Positions 45,114 to 54,626 of a DNA stretch of 61,253 nucleotides are shown here, one piece after another (the first letter of the stretch is position 1; the number at the start of each line of letters is the position of its first letter). The notes beneath the pieces were generated by a model, which saw only the letters and a list, made by a program, of their open reading frames with translations, was not told the DNA's origin and ran no database searches. Position numbers and translations under genes: made by a program. The stretch is from an uncultured Pirellulaceae bacterium (GTDB lineage: Bacteria > Planctomycetota > Planctomycetia > Pirellulales > Pirellulaceae): contig CAKZVF010000129.1 of assembly GCA_937921995.1 (NCBI GenBank), forward strand, positions 1-61,253, written 5' to 3'.

Positions 45114-46601
45114 ATGACCACTGGCGCGTTTATGAATAACAAAGACACCAATCCACACGAATCGAACACGACTGGCTCGTCCCCGGAAACAGAAGTATCA
45201 AATGGAATAGTGCCTGCACACTATCTCTTTCCGTTTATTCTTGTGACGTCACTGTTCGCACTGTGGGGCTTTGCAAACGACATTACCAACCCCATGGTGA
45301 AAGCGTTCAAAGATATCTTTCAGATTGACAACGCTCAAAGTTCGATGGTGCAATTTGCGTTTTACGGTGGCTACGGCCTAATGGCTATTCCCGCTGCCTT
45401 GGTACTACGAAAGCTGTCATACAAATCTGGCATTTTGATCGGGCTGTTACTTTATGTCATAGGCGCATTATTGTTCATTCCTGCTACGCTCTCGATGCAG
45501 TTCATGATGATCTTGATCGCGTATTTCATCCTGACATGCGGCCTCGCATTCCTTGAGACTGCGGCCAACCCTTATATACTTTCAATGGGTCCACCCGAAA
45601 CAGCGACTCAAAGATTAAACCTATGCCAAGCGTTCAATCCCATGGGATCACTAACGGGCATGGCGGTCGCCTCTTATTTTATTCTCCCCAATTTGTTGAC
45701 CCAACAATTCCGTGGCAATGAAATGGAAGCACATCCAGAATATGCAACCATGGCACCTGCCGAACGCGATGGACTTCTCAATGGTGCGTTAAAATCATTT
45801 TCGGAAAACAGTGTTGAAAAATTTCAAGAGATGCAGGTCGCAGATCTTGCCACTATCAGAATGCCCTATGTAATTCTGGCTCTGGTCGTTCTGGCTGTTC
45901 TTGTACTATTTTTGGTCAGCAAGTTACCAAACACAGGCGACTCTGCAAATAAGATTGAGCTTGGTGCCCTCGTAAAGAAACTTTGCACAGCCAGGTACAT
46001 TGGTGGCGTGATCGCCCAGGCTTTCTACGTTGGCGCTCAAATCATGTGCTGGACTTTTATCATTCACTACGGTGTAACATTGTGTGGACTAACAGCCGCA
46101 TCTGCCCAGAATCACAATATTGCAGCGATGGTTATTTTCCTTTCCAGTAGATTTATCTGTACTTTCTTGATGCGATTTATAAACCCAGCTTTACTTATGA
46201 CGATTTTGGCCAGTTTAGCTGCTGTGCTTGTGTACTTTACGTTGACGCTTCAAAACATGACCGGGCTGTACTGTTTGGTCGCCACTTCTGCTTGTATGTC
46301 ACTCTGCTTCCCTACGATCTACGGCATTGCACTTGACGGCCTGACTCCTGAAGATGCAAAACTGGGATCTGCGGGTCTAATCATGGCAATTGTTGGTGGT
46401 GCGATCATGCCCCAACTGCAAGGGGCACTCATGGACGCAAAGGGTGGATCGTGGATTGAAAACATGGTAGCGCCAATTCAAAACTCGCTGAGCCCTGAAG
46501 GTGATCCAACGGGGACATCTTTTGTACTACCCTTTTTATGCTTCCTGATCGTGGCTCTGTATGGGCTTATCAACATTAGGTTCACCTCTAAGACCGCTTA
46601 A
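45114..46601 (+). CDS. FucP-type sugar:proton symporter (major facilitator superfamily)
   Basis: A 495-residue membrane transporter with about 12 predicted helices. The opening FILVTSLFALWGFANDITNPMVKAF is the FucP hallmark (the family's acidic residue lies in FAND), and LAFLETAANPYI is also a strong family marker. It should import L-fucose or a related sugar with a proton. The frame opens at 45,090, but the first ATG with a plausible context is 45,114, and 45,132 is possible; none has a ribosome site. The sequence looks AT-richer than its surroundings, which suggests horizontal transfer. It is followed, 95 bp later, by an aldo/keto reductase. Confidence 0.93.
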   Translation: MTTGAFMNNKDTNPHESNTTGSSPETEVSNGIVPAHYLFPFILVTSLFALWGFANDITNPMVKAFKDIFQIDNAQSSMVQFAFYGGYGLMAIPAALVLRKLSYKSGILIGLLLYVIGALLFIPATLSMQFMMILIAYFILTCGLAFLETAANPYILSMGPPETATQRLNLCQAFNPMGSLTGMAVASYFILPNLLTQQFRGNEMEAHPEYATMAPAERDGLLNGALKSFSENSVEKFQEMQVADLATIRMPYVILALVVLAVLVLFLVSKLPNTGDSANKIELGALVKKLCTARYIGGVIAQAFYVGAQIMCWTFIIHYGVTLCGLTAASAQNHNIAAMVIFLSSRFICTFLMRFINPALLMTILASLAAVLVYFTLTLQNMTGLYCLVATSACMSLCFPTIYGIALDGLTPEDAKLGSAGLIMAIVGGAIMPQLQGALMDAKGGSWIENMVAPIQNSLSPEGDPTGTSFVLPFLCFLIVALYGLINIRFTSKTA

Positions 46602-46695
46602 GTCAATCAGATACAGGATATTGACTGGATTGGACTCACGAATATGCTTTGGAAGCTGATCCTTCGAAAGCAAGAAGGAGACTAGGTCCGAAACT

Positions 46696-47736
46696 ATGGA
46701 GACAGTAAAAATGGGTTCTCAGCAGATGAAACTTCCGCGCGTGGTCTTTGGAACGGGTACGCTTGGGAACCTATTTGTGGAACTCTCCGACGATGTCAAA
46801 CTTGAAATCTCGAAGCAATGGTTCGGCAATAAAAATGACATGGTGGTGATCGACACCGCCGGTAAATATGGGGCTGGCTTAGCCCTTGAGGTCATTGGAA
46901 ATAATCTGAGAGCGATCGGAGCTGATCCCGACCGAGTCATCATCAGTAATAAACTGGGTTGGATGCGGGTTCCGCTAGAAACTCCCGAGCCAACTTTCGA
47001 ACCTGGTGCATGGCTGGGCCTAAAGCACGATGCGGTTCAGTCCATTAGCTACGATGGGATACTGAAGTGTTGGAAGCAGGGCGAAGAACTTCTTGGTGAA
47101 GGTTATCGCTCGAAATTCTTATCTGTTCACGATCCAGACGAGTACCTGTTTGCGGCTGAGGATGACGCCGATCGCGACAAGCGATTTGAGGATATCATCG
47201 GTGCTTACACGGCGCTGGCGGAACTGCGTGACCAAGGTAAATGCGAACAGATTGGCGTTGGCAGCAAGGACTGGAAAACGATCGCCCAGATCGATGAACG
47301 CGTCAAGCTTGACTGGGTGATGCTGGCGAACAGCCTGACGATCATGCGGCATCCGCAGGACTTATTGGATTTCGTTGCCGATCTAAAAAGCCGCGACGTG
47401 ACCGTCTTCAACAGTGCCGTGTTCCATGCGGGTTACTTGGTCGGCGGCAATTCATTTGACTATCGCCAGTTGGACCCGACCAACGCCGACGATGTGAAAG
47501 TGGTTGAATTTCGCGATTGCTTCTTCAAACTGTGTGAGAAGCACGGTGTGAAACCCGCCCAAGCGTGTGTTGAGTTTGCGCTTTCACCTCCGGGAGTCGC
47601 TGCGATCGCGCTCAGTTCCAGCAAACCCAGCCGAGTGACCTCGAATTTAGAATTGGCAAACGTCCAATTGCCCAAGCCGTTTTGGAACGAGGCGAAGGAA
47701 CTTGGTTTGATCGACGCCAATTATCCAAATCTGTAG
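46696..47736 (+). CDS. Aldo/keto reductase (D-threo-aldose/L-fucose 1-dehydrogenase-like)
   Basis: A 346-residue AKR. Catalytic-tetrad candidates are visible: Asp in VIDTAGKYGAG (with Tyr), Lys in IISNKLGW and His in SVHDPDEYLF. NAD(P)-binding and C-terminal motifs (SPPGVAAIALSSSKPSRV) fit the D-threo-aldose 1-dehydrogenase subgroup. It would oxidise L-fucose to the lactone, the first step of a non-phosphorylating fucose pathway. Adjacent FucP-like transport supports that, but the lactonase and dehydratase genes are not present here. The first third seems AT-richer than the rest. Confidence 0.85.
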   Translation: METVKMGSQQMKLPRVVFGTGTLGNLFVELSDDVKLEISKQWFGNKNDMVVIDTAGKYGAGLALEVIGNNLRAIGADPDRVIISNKLGWMRVPLETPEPTFEPGAWLGLKHDAVQSISYDGILKCWKQGEELLGEGYRSKFLSVHDPDEYLFAAEDDADRDKRFEDIIGAYTALAELRDQGKCEQIGVGSKDWKTIAQIDERVKLDWVMLANSLTIMRHPQDLLDFVADLKSRDVTVFNSAVFHAGYLVGGNSFDYRQLDPTNADDVKVVEFRDCFFKLCEKHGVKPAQACVEFALSPPGVAAIALSSSKPSRVTSNLELANVQLPKPFWNEAKELGLIDANYPNL

Positions 47737-47772
47737 GACGATCCCGATTCGGGAAGTGGCATCTTCGTTTGG

Positions 47773-47885
47773 GTAAAGGATGAGGCCACGAATCCTGCGG
47801 GTATGTCAAACGATCAATTGAACGGGCGCTCAAAAGGAATTTGAACGATCAAAGGAGGGGCCGGACTCGTTGCGTCGTCCACTAC
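47773..47885. repeat. Inverted copy of the GTAGTGG MITE-like element
   Basis: A 113-bp copy in the opposite orientation to that at 37,164. Its left arm GTAAAGGATGAGGCCACG (47,773-47,798) matches the reverse complement of the first copy's right arm at 24 of 26 positions, and its right end is GGCCGGACTCGTTGCGTCGT to CCACTAC at 47,885. It lies between the aldo/keto reductase and a convergent gene. Confidence 0.75.
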
Positions 47886-47944
47886 ACCGCTGAGTCGATG
47901 TTGGAACGGAGAAATCTCCGGCACAGCCGCGACCTCCCAATAAA

Positions 47945-47972
47945 AAAACGCCGCTCAGCTGAGCGGCGTTTT
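47945..47972 (-). terminator. Terminator for the DUF11 gene
   Basis: A perfect 14-bp self-complementary stretch, AAAACGCCGCTCAG and its complement, without loop (the centre CAGCTG would open). On the minus strand it is followed by a run of seven T. It begins 29 bp after the end of the DUF11 gene. On the plus strand it may also act on read-through from the reductase gene. Confidence 0.85.
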
Positions 47973-48000
47973 GCTTTTCTTGCTTTTTATTCTCAAACGA

Positions 48001-50367
48001 CTAGCGTTGAAAATCTCCGCCGTTGTCAAAGTCCGCGTCCGCTGCGTTAGCGGTGGAAGACGCCCGGCTTGATTCGCCATTGTGGCTGAAGAATCGCGTG
48101 GTGCCTTCGGCGATTTCGCGCGAATCGGAATCGTTACAGGTCAACTGAGCCCGGAAAATGTGGGTTCCCTGCTGGTGAGCCGCCGCGGTGACTTCGTAGC
48201 TGACTTCCTGCCCCGGTTCGATCACAGAAATCGGCGAGAACAAAACCTGCCCCGGCACGATACGGTGCTGGTGACCTTCGGCTGAGTTGGGTTCGATTCC
48301 TTCCGAGAACTGAACAACCAATTCAACAGATTTCGCACTGCGACTTCCGCGGTTGCGAATCTTGATGATGTAGGGAACGTTTTTGTTCGTCGGCAAAGGA
48401 CCGCGTGGGTCTTCGACTTCCAAAACGAGATCGGCGACGGTTTCTACCATCGTTACGCAGGCGGCCGATGCGGCCAAGTCGCCTTGTTTGACGCCGCATT
48501 CGATTTGCAGGTCGCCGCTGCCGTTAAGTTGGCACTGGACTTTGTATTGACGCTGTTGTCCGGGCTCTAGAGGGCCGACTTGCCAACGAACACCATCTTC
48601 GATGGGTGTGACTGAGTCGATTCCTGAGACGTATTTGGCTCCGGCAGGTAGAGCAACGGCGGCCATCAGGTTATTGGCGGCAGCATCACCACTGTTGGAC
48701 ATGGTCACGGTGTAGTGACCAACGTCTCCGGAGTATTTCATCGCAGGACCTTCGATCGTGACGTCCAATTTAGCTCGTCGTACCGTGATTTTTCGTTCGC
48801 TGTTGGCTTCGATATCGCCATCGGCAGTTGCTGCAGCCATCAGCGAAAGTTCGCCGGCCGTGCGAGCCATCAATTCGACTTGGAAAACCTCTTCTGCACC
48901 GGCTTTAATATCGCCCAGCACCGAACGTTCGCCGCCGAGAGCTTCTGGAAGTTTGACCGTTACGTTCTCAGCCGTTCCGGTTCCAGGGTTGCTGACGGTG
49001 ACCAGATAGCGAGCCACTTCGCCAAATTCAACTTCGGCGGGGCCAGAAATGCTCATCTGCAATCGAGGCTCGGTAACCACAACATTGGCTTTACCTGAAC
49101 GCGGAACCAAAGTCCACTCAACACCCACGTCGAAACCTTCCGCCTTTCGTGGAACGGCCAAAATGGTTGCCGTCTGAGTGCGACCGGCTTCGATGCGATC
49201 AATCGTCCAGACCAAACGTGCTTTGTTTTTTCCGTCGGTGATTTCTTTGTTACCGCTGGTTAAGTTCACATTTTGAACTTCCACCCACTCAGGAATGTTG
49301 ATGCCTACCAAAATTCTTTCGGCGGGTGATGAACTGTTATTTTTTACGACCACTTCGTAATTGGCAGGTTTGTTAATGCCAATTGAGCGGGGACCGAATG
49401 TTTCGACTTCGATTGAAGGAGCCCCCAGACGAATTGCAGCGTTGCCACCGGCAGAACTGGACGCGATCTGGTTGTTCGACACACGGCGGACTTGAGGGTC
49501 CATCACGTTGCCTTCAGAGCGAATGGTTTCGTTGTTCTGAGGAGCTGCGTAAGCGGCTTGATTGATGGGTTCTGACTTCGCTGGTTGGCCATTGATTTGA
49601 CGCACAAAATCCGAAGCCGAAAAATTGTCGACGACCGCAGGTTGTGTCTGTGTTGGGGCGGGCAGCGTTGCGGTTTCAGCGGGCTCAGCGGCAATAATGG
49701 CTTGCTTCACCTGAGGAACCGCCTGAGGAACCGTTTTGGCAACGGTTTGAGCGACTGTTTGATTTGCCCTCGAAGCCAATTCCGCTTCGCGAGCGGCCGT
49801 GCGTTGTTTGATCGCACGAAGCTGGCTTTCCAACACGGCGCGTTGGCTGGAAATTTCTTCCGGAGCGATGCGTGGGGTGTTGGTTTTGATCACCTGCTGC
49901 ATTTGAGGAGCGAAGTCTTTGAATGACTTTTCCGCTGCGGCTTTGGGTGTGAATTGATTAAGTGCTTGCGAAACAGTTTCAACCTTCACCGCGGCAGGAG
50001 CGGTAAACTTTTTAGCAGCCTCTTGGATCTGCTGTTTCGCGGGAACACCAGCCAAAATTGCGGGCACTGCCGGTTCGTTGGACGCAGGCGGCACCGGTGC
50101 TTGATAAGCCGTTTGCTGAACCAGGTAGCGATTATCTACGCTGGCCTGAGAAGCCGGTGTTTGATCAGTGAATGTGTAGCTCGTAGGAATACGTCGAGCC
50201 TGTGATGGCGCGACGTGGACTGACGGAGGCGTTTGCGACACTTCGGTCGGTTGGTAACGCTGCGACGGTTGACGAAGCTGCTGTCCGTTGACTGTCGAGC
50301 CGCAAAATGCGGTCGAGGCTACCAAGAAAAGGCCAACGATTGATAGTTTTAATGTTTTCGCGAGCAT
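48001..50367 (-). CDS. Secreted DUF11-repeat protein
   Basis: A 788-residue exported protein with a signal peptide (residues 1-28, LSIVGLFLVASTAFCGSTV, then NGQQ). Residues 30-300 are Pro-, Gln-, Ala- and Thr-rich and partly coiled, with many Gln-Pro turns. From about 315 the protein is made of about five beta-sandwich repeats of the DUF11/CARDB type (NYEVVVKNNSSSPAERILV, YLVTVSNPGTGTAENVTV, YTVTMSNSGDAAANNLM, PYIIKIRNRGSRSAKSV). Such repeats occur in OmcB-like and surface proteins. It may be part of the planctomycete cell wall or outer layer. It stands alone and has a terminator. Confidence 0.85.
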   Translation of the reverse strand: MLAKTLKLSIVGLFLVASTAFCGSTVNGQQLRQPSQRYQPTEVSQTPPSVHVAPSQARRIPTSYTFTDQTPASQASVDNRYLVQQTAYQAPVPPASNEPAVPAILAGVPAKQQIQEAAKKFTAPAAVKVETVSQALNQFTPKAAAEKSFKDFAPQMQQVIKTNTPRIAPEEISSQRAVLESQLRAIKQRTAAREAELASRANQTVAQTVAKTVPQAVPQVKQAIIAAEPAETATLPAPTQTQPAVVDNFSASDFVRQINGQPAKSEPINQAAYAAPQNNETIRSEGNVMDPQVRRVSNNQIASSSAGGNAAIRLGAPSIEVETFGPRSIGINKPANYEVVVKNNSSSPAERILVGINIPEWVEVQNVNLTSGNKEITDGKNKARLVWTIDRIEAGRTQTATILAVPRKAEGFDVGVEWTLVPRSGKANVVVTEPRLQMSISGPAEVEFGEVARYLVTVSNPGTGTAENVTVKLPEALGGERSVLGDIKAGAEEVFQVELMARTAGELSLMAAATADGDIEANSERKITVRRAKLDVTIEGPAMKYSGDVGHYTVTMSNSGDAAANNLMAAVALPAGAKYVSGIDSVTPIEDGVRWQVGPLEPGQQRQYKVQCQLNGSGDLQIECGVKQGDLAASAACVTMVETVADLVLEVEDPRGPLPTNKNVPYIIKIRNRGSRSAKSVELVVQFSEGIEPNSAEGHQHRIVPGQVLFSPISVIEPGQEVSYEVTAAAHQQGTHIFRAQLTCNDSDSREIAEGTTRFFSHNGESSRASSTANAADADFDNGGDFQR

Positions 50368-50528
50368 AGAATCCTACCCTAGTGTTGAAAGACGAATCCG
50401 TCCTTCAAAGACATCGACTTTGACGACTGGGTAGGTTTAACCAAATTTCAGGAATCTGCGGAATTCCGGTTCGCGGTGCTAGCGTCGGTTGGTTTGCCAG
50501 CTCGTTCGCCTCGGGAGCTGTTCGGGCG

Positions 50529-51359
50529 CTACAGCTGCTGCCCCGGTTCGGGTGCGTAGTTCAAGAAGTAGAAACCAGACGCACATGCTATCAGAATTGA
50601 AATCAGCAACACGATCGTGGGCAACAGCAATTGCTTCCCCTGCATGAATCCAAACACGATGCAATACAATCCAGCCGTCGCGAGACAGATGATGCCCTGC
50701 GATTTTTTAACTAAGAATGCAACGATCGTGATCCAAGTGATACATCCGAGGCCCAGGACCACTGACGCGATGAAGCTGATAAGGGACGAGTGAATTTGAT
50801 CGGAGAGATTCTCCATCAGATAAATGATCAACAGCGCGACCGCCATCAGAACCACCAAAATGATTCCCGCCACACCCGCGATCACAAGCGATTCGGCTCC
50901 GTCGCCAAAGTCCTGATCGTCGCCGGTGACCGGCGTCTCGGCGATATCCTTCTCGGCTTGCCGCATCATTTTTTCGGCTGACGTCGCCCCGTAGTCATTT
51001 TCACCCGCGTCATCGTCGAAAGCATCCGTACGCAGTCTGGATCCGGTCTCCAGATTGAAACCACACTCAATACAGATCGTGGCTCCCATTTCCAGTTCCG
51101 CCCCGCAGTCATCACACACCACACCTTTGGACTTCCCGCGGACATTGGCATCGTCCAGCAAATCGTCCATCAGGTTGAAGGTGCCTTCGGATGGCTTGGG
51201 CTTCTTTTTCTTTTTAAGTTTCGCCGGAGCAGCGCCTGATTTCGTCCCCGGAACTCGCAACTTCTCCCCGCATTTGGGGCATTTCACCGTCCGTCCCGCT
51301 AACGAGTCTTTTGCGTTGAAAGATGATTTACAGTTGCCGCAAGATGCCTTGATTGCCAT
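50529..51359 (-). CDS. Double zinc-ribbon membrane protein
   Basis: A 276-residue protein. Residues 6-37 form an MJ0042-type zinc finger (SCGNCKSSF and VKCPKCGEKLRV). A second zinc ribbon lies at about 78-106 (VVCDDCGAELEMG and CIECGFNLETG). After a polar acidic stretch come about four transmembrane helices (about 158-182, 190-212, 217-238, 246-268). The layout resembles the WD40 protein at 9,496, with zinc fingers facing the cytoplasm. Function unknown. A 7-bp inverted repeat, CGAACGA-TGAATT-TCGTTCG (51,370-51,389), lies 10 bp upstream of its start codon. Confidence 0.8.
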   Translation of the reverse strand: MAIKASCGNCKSSFNAKDSLAGRTVKCPKCGEKLRVPGTKSGAAPAKLKKKKKPKPSEGTFNLMDDLLDDANVRGKSKGVVCDDCGAELEMGATICIECGFNLETGSRLRTDAFDDDAGENDYGATSAEKMMRQAEKDIAETPVTGDDQDFGDGAESLVIAGVAGIILVVLMAVALLIIYLMENLSDQIHSSLISFIASVVLGLGCITWITIVAFLVKKSQGIICLATAGLYCIVFGFMQGKQLLLPTIVLLISILIACASGFYFLNYAPEPGQQL

Positions 51360-51796
51360 CGTTAAAGTTCGAACGATGAATTTCGTTCGTTTAATGGAGT
51401 TGGGAACGGGTGGGGTACGTAATAGTTTAGCTCAGCTCCTACATTTTGATTCTTTGAGCCGACTTAACAACCCACCATTAGCCGTTTTATTCCGGCACGA
51501 CCGGGATAAACGGCATAATTTCGGCGGCGGTCGTTGCTACACACGCATTCACACTTACCCAACGCAATCTAAACGACTCGCCGGTCGCCCCAGTGCTATG
51601 TCCCAACGCTGATTCAAGGTTGAAGGTATTGGACGAGGCAACAAAGCCTGCCCCTCCTTTACCCTTTGATTCACCATTTGATTTACCCTTTAAATCCCCT
51701 CCTTTAGCGGATCGCAAAATGCAGCTGCAGGATTCGTGGCCGCATCCACTAACCTTAAATTGAGACATAGCGCTGCTCCAGACAATCGCCGGTCGA
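51360..51796. other. Intergenic region containing a MITE-like repeat
   Basis: A 437-bp gap between clpB and the zinc-ribbon gene. Its right part is the repeat copy at 51,626-51,752; near the zinc-ribbon gene is an inverted repeat at 51,370-51,389. The remaining sequence shows nothing recognisable. Confidence 0.5.
51626..51752. repeat. Copy of the GTAGTGG MITE-like element
   Basis: A 127-bp copy in the same orientation as the element at 37,164. Its right arm (51,727-51,752) is nearly identical to that copy (GCAGGATTCGTGGCCGCATC), its inner GCAGCTGCAG is identical, and CCCCTCCTTT follows the left arm. The left arm is diverged (GTATTGGACGAGGCAAC). Confidence 0.78.
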
Positions 51797-54427
51797 CTAA
51801 GAACCAATCACAAACGATTCGCCATCGAAGTCAACTTTCAGATGTCCAGGCTGCGACATGTCTCGCTTCAGCAATTCGGTCGCGATCGGATTGGCCAGCC
51901 GCGTTTGAATGACACGCTTGAGCGGACGAGCACCATACACTGGGTCGAATCCCTCATCGGCGATCGCCTGCCGCGCTTCCTCGGTCACGTCGATCGTCCA
52001 ATCTTGTTCCTCGATGCGTTTGGCCAACAGACCAATTTGCAAATCGACGATCGAACGAATCTCGGTACGCGAAAGCGGATGGAAAACGATTTTCTCATCA
52101 ACACGGTTCAGCAACTCAGGACTGAATCGGGCTCGCAGCGCCCCTTGAACCGCTTCATTGAGTTCGTCTTCGTCGCCGCCCTCTTCGGTGACCTTTTGGA
52201 TCAGTTGACTTCCGACGTTGCTGGTCATGACGATGATCGTATTCGTAAAATCGACCGTACGCCCTTGACTATCGGTCAACCTTCCATCATCCAAAATCTG
52301 CAACAGGATGTTGTACACGTCGTCGTGTGCCTTTTCGATTTCATCCAACAGAATCACCGAATAGGGACGACGACGGACGGCTTCGGTCAGTTTGCCGCCT
52401 TGATCGTAGCCAACATATCCCGGAGGGGCACCGATCAACCGACTAACACTGTGCCGTTCCATGTACTCGCTCATGTCGATGCGAATCATCGCCGTTTCAT
52501 CGTTGAACAACACCTGAGCCAACGATTTGCACAGCTCCGTTTTTCCGACGCCTGTCGGGCCAAGGAACATGAACGAACCGATCGGTCGATTAGGATCCTG
52601 CAGCCCCGATCGACTTCGGCGGACCGCATTGCTGACCGCCGCAACGGCTTTGCTTTGACCGATGACGGTTTGCTGCAGCCGTTCCTCCATGACCAACAGT
52701 TTTGCCTTTTCCGTTTCCAACATGCGGGACACCGGCACACCGGTCCAAACGCTGACGATTTCGGCGATCTCATCGCCAGTCACCTGTTCGGACAGAAGCT
52801 TCTTCCGGTCACTGGGGACTTCGGCGGTCGAGTTTGCTTCAGCGGCGTCGATTTGAGCCTCCAATTTTTTACGCTCGTTATCCAACTGATAAAGTTTGTG
52901 GAAGTCTTCTTCGCTGGGCGATTGTCCGGACGATTGACGCGACTTAATCTCATTGTCCAGCATCTCGAAATCGCGCACGGCGTCGCTTAACTGCTGACGC
53001 AGCTTCTGCACGTCGGTCATGCCCAACTTTTCCTGTTCCCACTGCTCGCGCAGATCAGCCAACTCCAACCGTTTCTGCTCCATCTCCTCATTGACGGCAG
53101 CCAAACGCTTCACAACATCTGCGTCGGTTTCATCGGCCAATTGCCGCGCGGCCAGTTCTAACTGGGTCAGCCGCCGCTGCACGTCGTCGATCTCGCGCGG
53201 AACGCTGTCGCGCTCCATCGCCAAACGCGCTGACGCTTCGTCGATCAGGTCGATCGCTTTATCCGGCAGAAAGCGGTCGGTAATATATCGGTTGGAGAGA
53301 TTCGCCGCGGCGACCAACGCTCCGTCGGTGATTTGAACGCCGTGGTGTGTTTCATAGCGCTGCTTCAACCCACGCAAAATCGAAATCGTATCTTCAACAT
53401 TGGGTTCGTTGACGTAGACCGGTTGAAAACGGCGTTCCAGTGCCGGATCTTTTTCAATGTACTTTCGGTACTCGTCCAACGTCGTCGCACCGATGCAATG
53501 CAGTTCGCCACGGGCGAGCGCTGGTTTGAGCAGATTCGCGGCGTCGTTGCCACCTTCGGATGCTCCAGCACCGACAACGGTGTGAAGTTCGTCGATGAAC
53601 AGCACGATCTGTCCGGCGGCTTCACCGACTTCCTTGAGCACCGCTTTGAGACGTTCCTCAAATTCACCACGAAATTTTGCACCGGCGATCAGCGCGCCCA
53701 TATCCAGCGCCATCACCCGTTTGTCCTTCAGGCTCTGCGGAACATCGTTGTGAACGATGCGCAGCGCAAGACCTTCGGCGATCGCCGTTTTTCCAACGCC
53801 GGGTTGACCGATTAGAACCGGATTGTTTTTACTGCGGCGGGAAAGCACCTGAATCACACGGCGGATCTCTTCATCTCGTCCGATGACAGGATCTAATTTC
53901 CCTTCTTGAGCGCGCTGCACCAAGTCGATCGTGTACTTTTGAAGCACTTGATATTTATCTTCGGGATCGGCGTCGGTGACAGACGCGTTGCCTCGCACCG
54001 CGCGGATCGCGGTCTTCAAAACATCTTCGGTGGCACCATTTAGTTCGAGTATACGCTGGGCCGGTGATTTGCCGCTGGCCATCGCCAGGAGCAGGTGTTC
54101 GGTCGAGACGAATTCGTCACCCATCTCGGCCATGATCTTGCCCGAAGTTTCGAAGATCGTTTGAAGTTCTCGATTGGGTCCGGGCGTATTCTGACTGTCG
54201 GAACTTGGCAAGCGTTCGAGTTCCGAATCAACGATCGAACTTAGCTGGGCCAACGGAATTTCAGCAGCCTTGAGCAGTGGGCGGATCACGCCGTTGTGTT
54301 CGTTGATCAACGCATGCAGTAGATGGATCGAATTAATCTCTACATGGCCCTGCGACGAGGCGGTACGCTGCGCCGCCGCGATCGCTTCGCGCGTCTTAGT
54401 TGTAAGCTTGTCGGGTTGAAAAGACAT
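51797..54427 (-). CDS. clpB: ClpB disaggregase
   Basis: An 876-residue Hsp100 chaperone. It has an N-terminal repeat domain (residues 1-150; [13 protein letters not shown]), a first AAA+ domain with [16 protein letters not shown], a long coiled middle domain ([29 protein letters not shown]), and a second AAA+ domain with [15 protein letters not shown] and [26 protein letters not shown]. It rescues aggregated proteins with DnaK, the next gene upstream. The start at 54,425-54,427 is chosen because GGAG lies six bases before it and the family begins with MSFQ-like residues; an earlier GTG at 54,469 is unlikely. Confidence 0.97.
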   Translation of the reverse strand: MSFQPDKLTTKTREAIAAAQRTASSQGHVEINSIHLLHALINEHNGVIRPLLKAAEIPLAQLSSIVDSELERLPSSDSQNTPGPNRELQTIFETSGKIMAEMGDEFVSTEHLLLAMASGKSPAQRILELNGATEDVLKTAIRAVRGNASVTDADPEDKYQVLQKYTIDLVQRAQEGKLDPVIGRDEEIRRVIQVLSRRSKNNPVLIGQPGVGKTAIAEGLALRIVHNDVPQSLKDKRVMALDMGALIAGAKFRGEFEERLKAVLKEVGEAAGQIVLFIDELHTVVGAGASEGGNDAANLLKPALARGELHCIGATTLDEYRKYIEKDPALERRFQPVYVNEPNVEDTISILRGLKQRYETHHGVQITDGALVAAANLSNRYITDRFLPDKAIDLIDEASARLAMERDSVPREIDDVQRRLTQLELAARQLADETDADVVKRLAAVNEEMEQKRLELADLREQWEQEKLGMTDVQKLRQQLSDAVRDFEMLDNEIKSRQSSGQSPSEEDFHKLYQLDNERKKLEAQIDAAEANSTAEVPSDRKKLLSEQVTGDEIAEIVSVWTGVPVSRMLETEKAKLLVMEERLQQTVIGQSKAVAAVSNAVRRSRSGLQDPNRPIGSFMFLGPTGVGKTELCKSLAQVLFNDETAMIRIDMSEYMERHSVSRLIGAPPGYVGYDQGGKLTEAVRRRPYSVILLDEIEKAHDDVYNILLQILDDGRLTDSQGRTVDFTNTIIVMTSNVGSQLIQKVTEEGGDEDELNEAVQGALRARFSPELLNRVDEKIVFHPLSRTEIRSIVDLQIGLLAKRIEEQDWTIDVTEEARQAIADEGFDPVYGARPLKRVIQTRLANPIATELLKRDMSQPGHLKVDFDGESFVIGS

Positions 54428-54569
54428 TGGTTGCTCCATGGGATGAACCTTCACTGAAAAGAGGTACACTTTTTGGCACCTTGTGTTTGTTATGAATTCA
54501 CAAGTTGCAAGTTGCGTGCCGAAGTTTGTCTAAATCTCCGGAAGGCAGGTCGCCAATCCTAGAGCGCGC

Positions 54570-54600
54570 AAAAAAATGGCGTGCTAGAGCACGCCATTTT
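54570..54600 (-). terminator. Terminator between dnaK and clpB
   Basis: On the minus strand a perfect 13-bp stem (AAAATGGCGTGCT and AGCACGCCATTTT) with a 2-nt centre is followed by seven T. It lies 27 bp after the dnaK stop. It implies clpB has its own promoter in the space after this hairpin. Confidence 0.9.
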
Positions 54601-54626
54601 CTCACCGTCGTTGAATAGACCTAAAT

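Noticed and set aside
51842..52990. 382-residue plus-strand frame across clpB
   Set aside because: It lies antisense to a certain clpB gene and has no family features; such frames arise from codon bias on the opposite strand.
54472..54490. TGGCAC resembling a sigma-54 -24 box near clpB
   Set aside because: It is on the wrong strand for clpB and lacks a proper -12 box.
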